DNA of 21,974 nt from JBBRHH01 sp038222915 (GCA_038222915.1 JBBRHH010000028.1:1-21974); one strand, 5' to 3'; shown: positions 1 through 8,333, counted from the first letter of the stretch. Notes: generated by a model not told the origin, from the sequence alone. Numbers and translations: made by a program.

Positions 1-1693
1 CCAGCCATCCACACAGCCCCATCGGCCCGGGAGTGTCAACGTGAATGGCGTCGAACTGACAATGGTCGGCCCATTCCAGAACCTCCGCGATCGGCGGAAT
101 CGAAATCTCCAGATCGCCGCAGTAGGGCAAGGCCTGGGAAATCAGCGGCGTGAAATTGGTTCGCCCAAGATCGCCCGTGGCCGGTTTCTCACAGCTTGTA
201 TGCACCCGCAGCCGAGTCCCGTTGCGGTTGGCGAGTCGTTCCACATCCCGTGCGAATCGCACGGCAGCAGTGGGCTGTTCGTAACAATCGATGAACGAAC
301 CCACCCGCATCGACGCGGCATCGATCCGCCGCCCATGTCCCGTGATCTGGGTCAGCAGGTGGCGTTCCCGGTTCTGGTGAAACAGCGCGAAATAGTACGG
401 CAGCAGCAAAAACTGATGTGCGGCGATGCTGGACAGGGCATCAAAAACCGGTGCCAGTTCGCCCGCGCCAATGCCGTCGATCACCGACTTGAAAATGCCC
501 CGCATGACATCGCGGTCCATATCCGACATCAGCGCGAACATCGCCTCATGTTCCCCCAGCGGCGCTTTCCCGTCGCGAAGTGCGCCGCTGATTCCCTCAT
601 GCTCGGCAAGTCGATTTTGCAGCGAGCCAAGCAACAGCAACTTGACCAGCGCCGCGCCGCCGCCCGCGGCAGGCTTCGAAGTCAGCGGATGCATCAGCCG
701 CCGGCCAATCGAAGCAAGCTTTTCCTTGACGGCGAGGCCAATCATCTCCCGCTTTCGCGGGGCGGGCCGCTCGCCGACAAGTGTTTGAAGAACCCGTCCC
801 TGCAGCGTAGGCCGGGCCGCTTCATCGCCCATCTGACGCGTGAAGTACCGGATGCCGACGCTGTAAAAATTGTGTGCAAGTTTCAGGCTCGACCCCGCCT
901 CGCCGCCCGGCCGGCACCGCCCCTGACGAAGACATTCCAGAACATCTTCGATGTCCGCAACATCGGACGGAACTTCCGTCCAGGTCCGGCCAATGTTGAA
1001 CAGCCCATGATCGTCGCTCCCGGCAGTCCGCGCCTTGAGCCACGGATTCGGCCAGCGCGGCACAAGATCATGGATGCGCGCAAGCTCCGAAATCCGATCC
1101 GGACTCAGCTCATCCAGCATCGGCTCAAACGCGTCACGGTGCAGCATGCTGTGAGCGCCGTTCAAGCACTCAAATCCCTTAAACAAAAGGATGAGCCGCT
1201 CAAGGTGCCAGCGATTAAGCAAATCGTTTTGCCGATAAAGCGGATGCGCCACCGCATGAGCAATTCGATTTTCCTCGATATACGCCGCGACCAGGTAGAT
1301 ATCGTCGGCGACACGCTGAAGCGCATCATGATCGGCCGGCGTAATCCCCCACACCAGCACATGCATCTTGCAATGGTCTTCCGGAAAGTAGCAGGTCACT
1401 TCTTCACCGACCAGCACGTCGGCGTGACTTTCCAACTCAGCAACACCCGCGATCGAGTCATGATCGGTGATGGTGACAAAGTCCATCCCGCGCCGCTTGG
1501 CCTGCTCGTAAACATCCCGCGGCGTGCTGAAGCTCTCCGGGCACTTGAGTGCAATCAGTACCGCCTCATCCGCCTCGGTGCTCGCCAGCGAATGGCAGTG
1601 CAGATCGACCCGTTTAAAACTCTGGAAGCCAGGATCCTGATGGAACTGCAAGGGCTGCTCCTTTCCCAACTGTTTGAGTCTTTGGGATTCCAT
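1..1693 (-). CDS. PHP-domain metal-dependent hydrolase fused to a glycosyltransferase (C-terminus beyond window)
   Basis: The reading frame is open from an ATG at 1691-1693 to the left edge, giving 564 codons with no stop, so the C-terminal part is missing. The N-terminal ~280 residues show PHP metal-site motifs in order: VDLHCHS, ITDHDS, a GEEVTCYF segment followed by HCKMHVLVWG, AHAVAHP, and AGSDDHG. PHP domains are metal-dependent phosphoesterases. The last ~130 residues contain LLLPYYFALFHQNRERH and, near the edge, FDAIHVDTPGPMGL, which resemble the entry to a GT4-like glycosyltransferase module seen fused to PHP in planctomycetes and some other bacteria (recalled, not searched). An in-frame TAA lies a few codons upstream of the chosen ATG. 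GGAG sits about 15 nt upstream, and a TTG two codons earlier is a possible alternative start. The gene diverges from the GH10-like gene across 177 bp. PHP is confident; the glycosyltransferase half is an inference. Confidence 0.82.
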   Translation of the reverse strand, partial: MESQRLKQLGKEQPLQFHQDPGFQSFKRVDLHCHSLASTEADEAVLIALKCPESFSTPRDVYEQAKRRGMDFVTITDHDSIAGVAELESHADVLVGEEVTCYFPEDHCKMHVLVWGITPADHDALQRVADDIYLVAAYIEENRIAHAVAHPLYRQNDLLNRWHLERLILLFKGFECLNGAHSMLHRDAFEPMLDELSPDRISELARIHDLVPRWPNPWLKARTAGSDDHGLFNIGRTWTEVPSDVADIEDVLECLRQGRCRPGGEAGSSLKLAHNFYSVGIRYFTRQMGDEAARPTLQGRVLQTLVGERPAPRKREMIGLAVKEKLASIGRRLMHPLTSKPAAGGGAALVKLLLLGSLQNRLAEHEGISGALRDGKAPLGEHEAMFALMSDMDRDVMRGIFKSVIDGIGAGELAPVFDALSSIAAHQFLLLPYYFALFHQNRERHLLTQITGHGRRIDAASMRVGSFIDCYEQPTAAVRFARDVERLANRNGTRLRVHTSCEKPATGDLGRTNFTPLISQALPYCGDLEISIPPIAEVLEWADHCQFDAIHVDTPGPMGLCGWL

Positions 1694-1786
1694 TCCCAAT
1701 TTGCATTTTCTCCGCTGCGATTGTTATCGGGACAGCATGTGAACATGTTGTGGATAAGATGTTAATTGTTTGAGAAGCAACCACCG

Positions 1787-1815
1787 TTGGAGGCTTGGAT
1801 CGACTGTGCTAAGAT
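1787..1815 (+). promoter_or_regulatory. Candidate sigma70-type promoter for the GH10-like gene
   Basis: TTGGAG at 1787-1792 is followed after 17 nt by TAAGAT at 1810-1815. It lies 55 nt upstream of the GH10-like start, in the divergent intergenic region. The element matches are moderate and the spacing is ideal. This is prediction only. Confidence 0.4.
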
Positions 1816-1870
1816 TGGACCGCCCCTGGAGGATCCCGAGCAAGGGACCAGGACCGTTTTGCAGGGCACT

Positions 1871-3376
1871 ATGGCCATTAAGTTCGAGATCTACCGCGAC
1901 GGGCAGCAGCTGACGGCATTTCAACCCATAGCGGCCTACGCGGTTGGACCGGAAAGCGTTGCCATCTCCGGGGATGTGACCTTCAAGGACGGGATCCTGA
2001 CCGTCAACCGCAGCGACACACACGCCACCGGCGTGTCGCTCCTCTGGGACATCGGCCCCCTCGGCGCCTTCCAACTCGAAACCTGCCGCCTGCTCCCCCG
2101 CGAAAAGCCCTACCTGCTCAACGTGGAATTGGCCCGCTTCCGCCTGATGCGCATTGTGCAAAAGCAGGAGGACTGGAACCTCTTCGACTTCCCCCGCGCG
2201 GAACCCCTCTTCGTCAAATTCCGCGAAGCACAGGCCGTCTTCTCCCAGGCGCTCGGCGCCATGCACGACGGCCCCGTCGCTTCGAAGCTTGCGGACGAGG
2301 CGCTTCGGCTGGCGGGCAACCTTTCTGAAGAGTAGGCCATCTTCAACAGCGACCTGCTCCTGAACCGTCGCGCCCAGACCAAGGCGTTGGGAAAGCATAT
2401 TTTCGGATGCCGCGTGAACTGCGGAATCCAGAACCAGAAGTATCGCGATACGCCGCCGGGGAAGTTTGATTATGCGGTGGTGCCTACATCCTGGAAGGTG
2501 ATGTCGCCGCAGGAAGGGGCGTTTCAACCTGAGGGTGTGGACTACTGGGTTGAGACGCTCAACCGAAATCGCATGCCGGTCATCGCCGGGCCGCTGATCA
2601 ACCTGATGACCGAGGATCTTCCAGACTGGCTTTTCATCTGGGAAAACGATTTCGACACCATTCGCGAGATGGCCTACGAGCACGTTCAGCGCATCGTGCA
2701 AAGGTATCGCAAGAAGGTGGCGCTTTGGAACGTGGTCGGCGGTGTGGCAACGAACAATGCGTTCTCCTTGAACTTTGAGCAGATGATTGAGCTGACTCGG
2801 CTCGTGGTGGCGCAAGTGAAAAACCTGTTGCCCACGGCGCGAACGCTGATTCAGATCTCGCTTCCGTTCGGGGAGTATCACGCAAAGTCGCCTTCGAGTG
2901 TCGCTCCGATGCTGTATGCGGAGATGGCCGCGCAGGCCGGGATTAACTTTGATGGATATGCACTGCAACTGGAGCTGGGCGTTCCGCAAACGGGCCGGTA
3001 TATGCGGGACTTGTTCCAAGTAAGCACGCTGCTGGATCGTTTTTCTTCTATAGGCAGGCCGGTGTTTGTGACGGCGGTTTGTGCGCCGGGCCGATCTACG
3101 CCGGATGCTGGCGACAAATCGGAAGGACGGCTCGATCCCTCGCAGGGCGGCCGCTGGCATCGGCCGTGGGACCCGCAGCTGCAGGCCGATTGGATGGAGG
3201 CGGTGTATCGGGTGGCGCTGAGCAAGCCGTTTGTCGAGAGCGTGGCCTGGGGTGATCTGGCCGACATTCAGCCGACGGTTCCGGGCGGCGGGTTGGTGAC
3301 GGACATGTTCCAACCCAAACCGGCCTTCGAGCGGTTGCAGCAGTTGCGGGAGAAGTTTTCGCAGTGGAAGAAATAG
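1871..3376 (+). pseudogene. GH10-like (endo-xylanase fold) protein interrupted by an in-frame TAG at 2333-2335
   Basis: Two open segments lie in the same frame: 1871-2335 from ATG (MAIKFEIYRDGQ), and the remainder to TAG at 3374-3376. Translating across the TAG gives a seamless protein of about 500 residues (NLSEE, stop, AIFNSDLLLNRRAQT). The second segment has only a poorly placed TTG (2387) as a possible restart, so I read this as one gene. The N-terminal ~170 residues look like a beta-rich accessory domain. The C-terminal part (HIFGCRVN, FDYAVVPTSWKVMSPQEG, LQISLPFGEY, GLVTDMFQPKPAFERL) follows the GH10 TIM barrel as found in planctomycetal relatives. The usual acid/base motif (WxxxNE) reads WNVVGG and the nucleophile strand (TELD) reads TAVC, so both catalytic glutamates appear absent. 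TAG also terminates uvrB and this gene itself, which argues against recoding. It could be a recent pseudogene, a two-polypeptide gene or a sequencing error. Confidence 0.75.
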
Positions 3377-3391
3377 GGATGGAGGGACGGG

Positions 3392-3793
3392 ATGATCTGG
3401 ACCGCGAAGCAACGACAGGTGCTGGCCGTGGGAATGATCGTGCTGTGCGGGGCGCTGGGGTGGCAATATTGGAGACATCGCGAATACGTGCCTGATCCGC
3501 GACAAGGCGATGGGAGGCGGGCCGGGGAACTTCAGAATCGATTGGATCCGAATACCGCGACCTGGGCGGCGCTGGCGATTATTCCCGGTGTTGGGGAGAA
3601 GCGGGCGAAGGCGATTGTGGCGTATCGCGAAGAGGCCGTGCAAGCTACTCCGGGCATGGTGGTGTTTCGGAGTATGGAAGATCTCCAGCATGTGAAGGAT
3701 GGGAATGATGAGACTGGTGTGGCCGGGATTGGGGAAGCGACGGCCGAGGCGATGAGGGAGTATCTGGTTTTTCCGGCGGAGCCGAAACCGTGA
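3392..3793 (+). CDS. Membrane-anchored helix-hairpin-helix protein (ComEA-like)
   Basis: The 133-aa product has a single hydrophobic segment at residues ~10-27 and then helix-hairpin-helix DNA-binding motifs. NTATWAALAIIPGVGEKRAK (residues ~54-73) is the characteristic first HhH. A second, looser one ends in GVAGIGEATAEAMREYL. ComEA-type proteins bind double-stranded DNA at the outer face of the inner membrane during uptake, but this is the short generic HhH form, so a competence role is not established. A GGAGG Shine-Dalgarno at 3381-3385 supports the ATG at 3392. It starts 15 nt after the stop of the GH10-like gene on the same strand, so it may be co-transcribed. It converges on the Uma2 gene with a 4-nt gap. 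HhH content is clear; function is inferred. Confidence 0.8.
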   Translation: MIWTAKQRQVLAVGMIVLCGALGWQYWRHREYVPDPRQGDGRRAGELQNRLDPNTATWAALAIIPGVGEKRAKAIVAYREEAVQATPGMVVFRSMEDLQHVKDGNDETGVAGIGEATAEAMREYLVFPAEPKP

Positions 3794-3797
3794 TTGT

Positions 3798-4379
3798 TCA
3801 AGCAAAGAATTTGGAGACGGCGCAGGAGAAGTCGGTCAGAATCTCTTCGCCGCTGATGACATCGCTGTCGGATAGTTCAGACACGCTGCCAAGCGGAGAA
3901 GAGCGAGGCCGATGAACTCGGACGGCGCGAGTTTGTGGATTGACGACCCACACCAGCGGGATGCCGACCTTCATGTACTCGGCCACTTTTTCGTCCACTT
4001 CGTAGGCAAGGTCGCCGGGGGAGACGACTTCAACGGCGAGGTCGGGCGGAATTGTGCAGTGGCCTTTGGGTGGCGCGTCGTTGGGCAGTCGCCCCGACTT
4101 GATAAAGCTGACGTCCGGCTTGCGCACCTTGTCGGGTGCATCGGGGAAGCAGCGGTAGCTGGCGTCAGCGCCGAAGAGTAGGCCAAGTTTCGTCTTTTCC
4201 AGGTAGATGCCGATGAGGATTGCGATCTGCAGGGCGATCTTACTCGATTCCATTCCCATGTTTCGCTCCACAAGATTGCCATCCACCAGTTCATAGCTGA
4301 CATTGTCCGGCACACGCAGGAGATCTTCCGGCGTAAAGCGAACACCAGCGGAGATGGGGGTTGATGGGATCGCGCTCAT
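3798..4379 (-). CDS. Uma2-family (DUF820) putative PD-(D/E)xK endonuclease
   Basis: The 193-aa product has the Uma2/DUF820 layout: an N-terminal FTPEDLLRVPDNVSYELVDG segment, then RKPDVSFI (Asp89), DLAVEVVSP (Glu117), a downstream Lys131 and IPLVWVVNPQTRAVRVH. These correspond to the acidic and lysine positions of the PD-(D/E)xK restriction-nuclease fold. Members are abundant in cyanobacteria and planctomycetes, usually as stand-alone genes. Their biological role is poorly known and nuclease activity is a family-level prediction. The length is normal for the family. Its own promoter is predicted upstream (4399-4427), and it is divergent from uvrB with an 89-nt spacer. Confidence 0.85.
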   Translation of the reverse strand: MSAIPSTPISAGVRFTPEDLLRVPDNVSYELVDGNLVERNMGMESSKIALQIAILIGIYLEKTKLGLLFGADASYRCFPDAPDKVRKPDVSFIKSGRLPNDAPPKGHCTIPPDLAVEVVSPGDLAYEVDEKVAEYMKVGIPLVWVVNPQTRAVRVHRPRSSPLGSVSELSDSDVISGEEILTDFSCAVSKFFA

Positions 4380-4398
4380 GTGCCAGCCTCACTTTCGA

Positions 4399-4427
4399 AG
4401 TATATCATTGAAGACGAACCAGACCAA
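4399..4427 (-). promoter_or_regulatory. Candidate sigma70-type promoter for the Uma2 gene
   Basis: Read on the minus strand, TTGGTC (4422-4427) and TATACT (4399-4404) are separated by exactly 17 nt. The predicted start of transcription is a few bases before the ATG at 4379, giving a short leader. It lies within the uvrB/Uma2 divergent spacer, so uvrB transcription could be affected by it. Confidence 0.45.
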
Positions 4428-4468
4428 TCTGTTCTGTGTTTCAAGAAATCTTTGGGAGCGAGTGATTC

Positions 4469-6535
4469 ATGCCGGATTTTGAAATTGTCAGTCCGTTTAA
4501 GCCGCAAGGGGATCAGCCTCAGGCTATTGAGAAGCTTGCGCGGGGGATTGATGAGGGGCGGCCTTTTCAGACTTTGTTGGGGGTTACCGGGTCGGGGAAG
4601 ACTTTTACCATGGCCAACACCATTGCGGCGGTGAAGCGGCCGACGCTGGTGGTGAGTCATAACAAGACTTTGGCGGCTCAGCTTTACGAGGAATTCAAAG
4701 AGCTGATGCCGAACAATGCTGTCGGGTACTTTGTCAGCTATTACGATTACTACCAGCCCGAAGCGTATATCCCGCAGCGGGACATCTACATTGAGAAGGA
4801 CTCCAGCCGGAATGATGATCTGGACCGGCTGCGCCTCGCGGCGACGAGCAACCTGGTGAGCCGGCGCGATGTGGTGCTGGTCGCTTCGGTGAGTTGTATC
4901 TTTGGGTTGGGGTCGCCGGTTGATTACAAGAAGAGTGTGCTGCCGCTGCGCGTGGGGGAGGAGACCGATCGCGATGCGATGTTGCGGAAGCTGATTGACC
5001 TGCAGTATGCGCGGAATGATTTTGACTTTAAGCGCGGGACTTTTCGGGTGCGAGGCGATGTTGTCGAGTTGCATCCTTCTTATGAGGAATTTGCTTATCG
5101 GATTGAGTTTTTTGGGGAGGAGATCACCGGGCTGCATGCGCTCAATCCGCTGACGGGTGAGTTGCTGAAAGAGGAGCAGCAGATCTTTATTTATCCCGCC
5201 GTGCATTACGTGATGCCGGAGGACAGGCTGCATGGGGCCGTTGCTTCGATTCGGGAGGAGCTGGATTACCGGGTGATGCAGTTGCGCGGGGAGGGGAAGT
5301 TGCTGGAGGCGCAGCGGCTTTTGGCTCGGACGAAATACGATATTGAGATGATGCTGGAAGTGGGGATGTGTCCGGGGATTGAGAACTACAGCCGGCATCT
5401 GGATGGCCGGCAGCCTGGGGAGCGGCCTTACACTTTGATCGATTATTTTCCGGACGATTACCTGCTGATCATTGATGAGTCGCATGTGACGATTCCGCAG
5501 ATCAAGGCGATGTACAACGGCGACCGGGCGCGGAAGCTGACGCTGGTCGAGCACGGGTTCCGATTGCCCAGCGCGCTGGACAACCGGCCTTTGAAGTACG
5601 AGGAGTTTGAGAAGCTCTGGAAGAGCGTGGTGTTTGTTTCGGCGACGCCTTCGAAGTTTGAGTTGGAGATGACGGGAGGGGAGATCGTTGAGCAGATCAT
5701 CCGGCCGACGGGGTTGATCGATCCGGAGATTGTGATTCGGCCTGCCCAGGGGCAGGTGCCGCATCTTTTGTCGGAGATTAAGTTGCGGGCGGAGAAGGGA
5801 GAGCGGGTGCTGGTGACTACGCTGACCAAGCGGCTGGCGGAGGACTTGAGTGCTTACATTCAGGAGGCGGGAATTCGGGGGCGGTATTTGCACAGCGAGA
5901 TTCAGACTTTGGAGCGGGTGGAGATTTTGAAGGAGCTTCGGCAGGGGGATTTTGATGTGCTGGTGGGGGTGAATCTTTTGCGGGAGGGGTTGGATCTGCC
6001 GGAAGTTTCGATGGTGGCGATTCTGGATGCCGACAAGGCCGGGTTTTTGAGAAGTGAGACTTCGATCATCCAGATGATTGGGCGGGCGGCGCGGAATGTG
6101 AATGCACTGGTGTATTTGTATGCGGACTCGACGACGCCGGCCATGCAGAAGGCGATCGATGAGACGGACCGGCGACGGAAGATCCAGGTGGAATACAACA
6201 CAGCGCACGGGATTACGCCGCAGACGGTGCAGAAGGCGATTCGCAATTCGCTGGAGAGCGAAGTGAAGGCGCGGAAGACGGTTTCGCAGGCGATCAAGGC
6301 GAATGTGGACGAGGTGGATCGGACAGAGCTGATCCGGCTGATTGAGGAGGAGATGCTGGAGTCGGCGCGGAACCTGGAGTTTGAGCGGGCAGCGCAGTTG
6401 CGCGACAAGCTGCAGGAACTCAAAGGCGCGCCAATAATTGAGGGGGCGGTGCCGCGGGATGAGCAGGCGGAGCGGAACAAGATCTGGGAGCCCAAGAGCA
6501 AAGGCCGGGGGAAAGGGCGGCGTGTTGCGAAGTAG
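4469..6535 (+). CDS. uvrB: UvrB, excinuclease ABC subunit B
   Basis: UvrB is the damage-verification helicase-like subunit of UvrABC nucleotide excision repair. UvrA loads it at lesions, and it then recruits UvrC for dual incision in the cytoplasm. The 688-aa product is near full family length. Visible features are Walker A GVTGSGKT (residues 38-45), the beta-hairpin segment YYDYYQPEAYIP that clamps DNA strands, the DEAD-type IDES motif, helicase motifs SATPS, LREGLDLPEV and IGRAARN, and a C-terminal UVR domain (ARNLEFERAAQLRDKLQEL) that contacts UvrC. The ATG at 4469 has GGGAG about 10 nt upstream. I saw no convincing LexA box in the 89-nt upstream spacer. The C-terminal tail is basic (KGRGKGRRVAK). 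It converges with the aminotransferase gene across 43 nt. Confidence 0.99.
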   Translation: MPDFEIVSPFKPQGDQPQAIEKLARGIDEGRPFQTLLGVTGSGKTFTMANTIAAVKRPTLVVSHNKTLAAQLYEEFKELMPNNAVGYFVSYYDYYQPEAYIPQRDIYIEKDSSRNDDLDRLRLAATSNLVSRRDVVLVASVSCIFGLGSPVDYKKSVLPLRVGEETDRDAMLRKLIDLQYARNDFDFKRGTFRVRGDVVELHPSYEEFAYRIEFFGEEITGLHALNPLTGELLKEEQQIFIYPAVHYVMPEDRLHGAVASIREELDYRVMQLRGEGKLLEAQRLLARTKYDIEMMLEVGMCPGIENYSRHLDGRQPGERPYTLIDYFPDDYLLIIDESHVTIPQIKAMYNGDRARKLTLVEHGFRLPSALDNRPLKYEEFEKLWKSVVFVSATPSKFELEMTGGEIVEQIIRPTGLIDPEIVIRPAQGQVPHLLSEIKLRAEKGERVLVTTLTKRLAEDLSAYIQEAGIRGRYLHSEIQTLERVEILKELRQGDFDVLVGVNLLREGLDLPEVSMVAILDADKAGFLRSETSIIQMIGRAARNVNALVYLYADSTTPAMQKAIDETDRRRKIQVEYNTAHGITPQTVQKAIRNSLESEVKARKTVSQAIKANVDEVDRTELIRLIEEEMLESARNLEFERAAQLRDKLQELKGAPIIEGAVPRDEQAERNKIWEPKSKGRGKGRRVAK

Positions 6536-6578
6536 GGCTTGCGAACTTGCGCCGGCGGCATTCATTCCCATCCCCCTG

Positions 6579-7784
6579 CTAACTGAGTTTCTTTAAGAAC
6601 TCGGCGATGCGGTCGAGGCCTTTGTCGATCTGTTCCATGCTCGTGGCGAAGCTGAGACGGACATGGGTTTCGAAGCCGCTGTCGTTGCCGGGGACCACGG
6701 CGACGTGGCTTTGTTCCAATAGCGCGGCGGAGAAACTGACCGCGTCGGCGATCATTGTTTCGTTGGCTTTGGTGCCAAACCAGGCACTGACGTTGGGGAA
6801 GCAATAGAAGGCGCCCTGGGGACGGACGCAGTGGACCTTGGGGAGGGCGCTTAGGCGTTCCCACATGTGACGGCCGCGCTTTTCGAATTGCTGGCGCATG
6901 GCTTCGACACTTTCCTGGCCGCGCGGATCGGTGAGGGCGAGGGCGGCGGGGATTTGAGTGAAGCTGGTGATGTGGCTGGTCATCTGGCTCTGGAGCTTGT
7001 TGATGGCGTCGATGGCGGGCTTGGGGCCGCCGATGTAGCCGATGCGCCAGCCGGTCATGGCGAAGCTTTTGGAGTGGCAATTGAAGGTGAGGGTTTGGTC
7101 GACGAGCTGTGGGTGGAGGGTGGCGAAGCTGACGAACTTGAGGCCGTCGTAGATGAGCTTTTCGTAGATTTCGTCGGAGAAGACGACGAGGCTGGGGTGT
7201 TTGACGACGACGTCGGCGAGGGCTTTGAGTTCTTCGGGGGTGTAGGCGTGGCCGGCCGGGTTGGATGGGCTGTTGAGGACGAGGACTTTGCTGCGCGGGC
7301 CGATGGAGGCTTCGAGCTGCTCGGGGGTGATTTTGAAGCCGTTCTTTTCTTCGCCGCGAATGACTTTGTTGACGCCGCCAGCGAGCTTTACCTGTTCGGG
7401 GTAGCTGACCCAGTATGGAGAGGGGATGAGGACTTCGTCACCTGGGTTGATGAGGGCCATGAAGGCCATGTAGAGGCAGTGTTTGCCGCCTGCGCCGGTG
7501 GTGATGTTTTCTGGCTTGTAGGGGAGGTTGTTTTCCTTGTTGAATTTTTCGGCGATGGCGGCCTTGAGTTCGGGGAAACAGGGCGTGGGGGTGTATTTGG
7601 TCTGGCCTTTGTCGAGGGCGGCCTTGGCGGCGTCCTTGATGAAGGCGGGGGTGTCGAAATCAGGTTCGCCCGCGCCGAAGCCAACGACATCGACGCCGGC
7701 CTTTTTCATGGCGTTGGCCTTGGCGCTGACGGCAAGGGTGATGGAGTCGGAGACGAGGTTCATGCGGTCGGCGAGCGGGATCAT
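6579..7784 (-). CDS. Class I/II pyridoxal-phosphate aminotransferase, aspartate aminotransferase (Ib) type
   Basis: The 401-aa product begins at the ATG at 7782-7784, which is preceded by GGAAAGG about 10 nt upstream; longer upstream-extended frames are not supported. The PLP-binding lysine is Lys239 in SKSFAMTGWRIGY. NSPSNPAG (Asn175), FSDEIYEKL (Asp204, Tyr207) and a C-terminal FETHVRLSFA arginine complete the fold-type I site. The GAGGKHCLY motif, with a lysine after GG, matches the substrate-recognition loop of subgroup Ib aspartate/prephenate aminotransferases, so oxaloacetate/aspartate or prephenate/arogenate are the likely substrates. Which of these is used cannot be decided from the sequence. 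It has no metabolic neighbours here. The upstream region is a long gap with a candidate promoter at 8373-8403 on the same strand, so a long leader is possible. Confidence 0.93.
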   Translation of the reverse strand: MIPLADRMNLVSDSITLAVSAKANAMKKAGVDVVGFGAGEPDFDTPAFIKDAAKAALDKGQTKYTPTPCFPELKAAIAEKFNKENNLPYKPENITTGAGGKHCLYMAFMALINPGDEVLIPSPYWVSYPEQVKLAGGVNKVIRGEEKNGFKITPEQLEASIGPRSKVLVLNSPSNPAGHAYTPEELKALADVVVKHPSLVVFSDEIYEKLIYDGLKFVSFATLHPQLVDQTLTFNCHSKSFAMTGWRIGYIGGPKPAIDAINKLQSQMTSHITSFTQIPAALALTDPRGQESVEAMRQQFEKRGRHMWERLSALPKVHCVRPQGAFYCFPNVSAWFGTKANETMIADAVSFSAALLEQSHVAVVPGNDSGFETHVRLSFATSMEQIDKGLDRIAEFLKKLS

Positions 7785-7833
7785 ATTTACAGGCCTTTCC
7801 AGGGATGATAGCGCCCCGTTCGAAGCCACGACG

Positions 7834-8328
7834 TCACTGCGCGGCGTGGCAACGGATTGGGGGTGGGAGATTATGGCGAATTTCGCTGGGAGGAAAAGCT
7901 TTACCGCCGAGACGGGGAGGCGCGGAGGAGAATACGCGGAGGCGTATATGGCGTTTTGAGGGGGCTGGAAGCGGGGTCGGTTTTGGCGTTTGGTGCGCTG
8001 CGCATTTTGTGTTTGGTCGCTCTCGAATTGGGGAGTTGAGCATTGACAGGGGTTTAGGCCACATCTGGCTCTTGAGAACCGACCCCAAAGCGGCATCAAA
8101 TCCTCCCTCTAACCTCCCTCGAATCGCCCCAAACCGACGTAAAATCTCCCCGTTTTGACCCTCGAATCGCCCCAAACCGACGGGGGTTTTTAGGCCTGAA
8201 AATAGAGCCTTGGAGTGCAGGGTAAGCCGGAGCGCAGCAGGGGTGTTGGTCGATGGTGTTTTTGGCGTGGTGTACATTCCCACCGTGATGCGGCGGGCTT
8301 TGCCTGATGCTTCGAGGATTTGCCGCAT
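7834..8328 (-). CDS. Unrecognised minus-strand reading frame with strong start signals (doubtful gene)
   Basis: The ATG at 8326-8328 is preceded by AGGAGG five nt upstream and by a plausible promoter, which is better initiation signalling than most confirmed genes here. The first ~20 codons (MRQILEASGKARRITVGMYT) look coding, but the rest becomes proline/arginine-rich and passes through the direct repeat and the GGAGG-rich tract, so the 164-aa frame is unlikely to be a conserved protein. It ends 49 nt before the aminotransferase gene on the same strand. It could be the 5' remnant of a gene displaced by repeats, a short leader ORF, or a real orphan. I do not recognise it. Confidence 0.2.
   Translation of the reverse strand: MRQILEASGKARRITVGMYTTPKTPSTNTPAALRLTLHSKALFSGLKTPVGLGRFEGQNGEILRRFGAIRGRLEGGFDAALGSVLKSQMWPKPLSMLNSPIRERPNTKCAAHQTPKPTPLPAPSKRHIRLRVFSSAPPRLGGKAFPPSEIRHNLPPPIRCHAAQ
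7889..7950. repeat. Degenerate GCGGAGG-rich intergenic repeat remnant
   Basis: The tract has several near-tandem variants of CGGGGAGGCGCGGAGG and ACGCGGAGGCG, starting from TTTACCGCCGAGACG. Similar 'ccgcagaggcgcagagg' tracts are widely seen between genes in planctomycetes and other bacteria (recalled from general knowledge, not searched). It lies about 105 nt upstream of the aminotransferase start, on the leader side. Confidence 0.4.
8116..8182. repeat. 24-bp perfect direct repeat, two copies
   Basis: The sequence beginning CCCTCGAATCGCCCC and ending AAACCGACG occurs identically at 8116-8139 and 8159-8182, separated by 19 nt. The 43-nt period is not a multiple of three, so the two copies cannot encode the same peptide in one frame, which points to a non-coding repeat. 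With only two copies and one spacer, there is no CRISPR signature. Confidence 0.8.
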
Positions 8329-8333
8329 GGATC

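Noticed and set aside
1736..1747. CATGTGAACATG palindrome as an operator
   Set aside because: The half-sites are only five bases, with no regulator nearby and no clear match to a known box.
41..1765. 574-aa plus-strand open frame
   Set aside because: It is antisense to the PHP gene, which has real metal-binding motifs. The plus translation is Arg/Pro/His-rich with no family resemblance.
2333..2335. TAG as a recoded sense codon
   Set aside because: TAG serves as a normal terminator for uvrB, the aminotransferase gene and the GH10-like gene itself, and no suppressor tRNA or recoding structure is visible.
1724..3805. 693-aa minus-strand open frame
   Set aside because: It is a shadow of the GH10-like and HhH genes on the other strand, with basic, low-complexity composition.
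4380..4468. LexA/SOS box upstream of uvrB
   Set aside because: No CTG-N10-CAG or GAAC-N4-GTTC site was found in the 89-nt spacer.
4376..6571. 731-aa minus-strand open frame
   Set aside because: It is exactly antisense to uvrB, a certain gene. The product is Leu/Pro/Arg/His-rich and meaningless.
8116..8182. Possible CRISPR array
   Set aside because: There are only two repeat copies and one 19-nt spacer, with no cas genes nearby.
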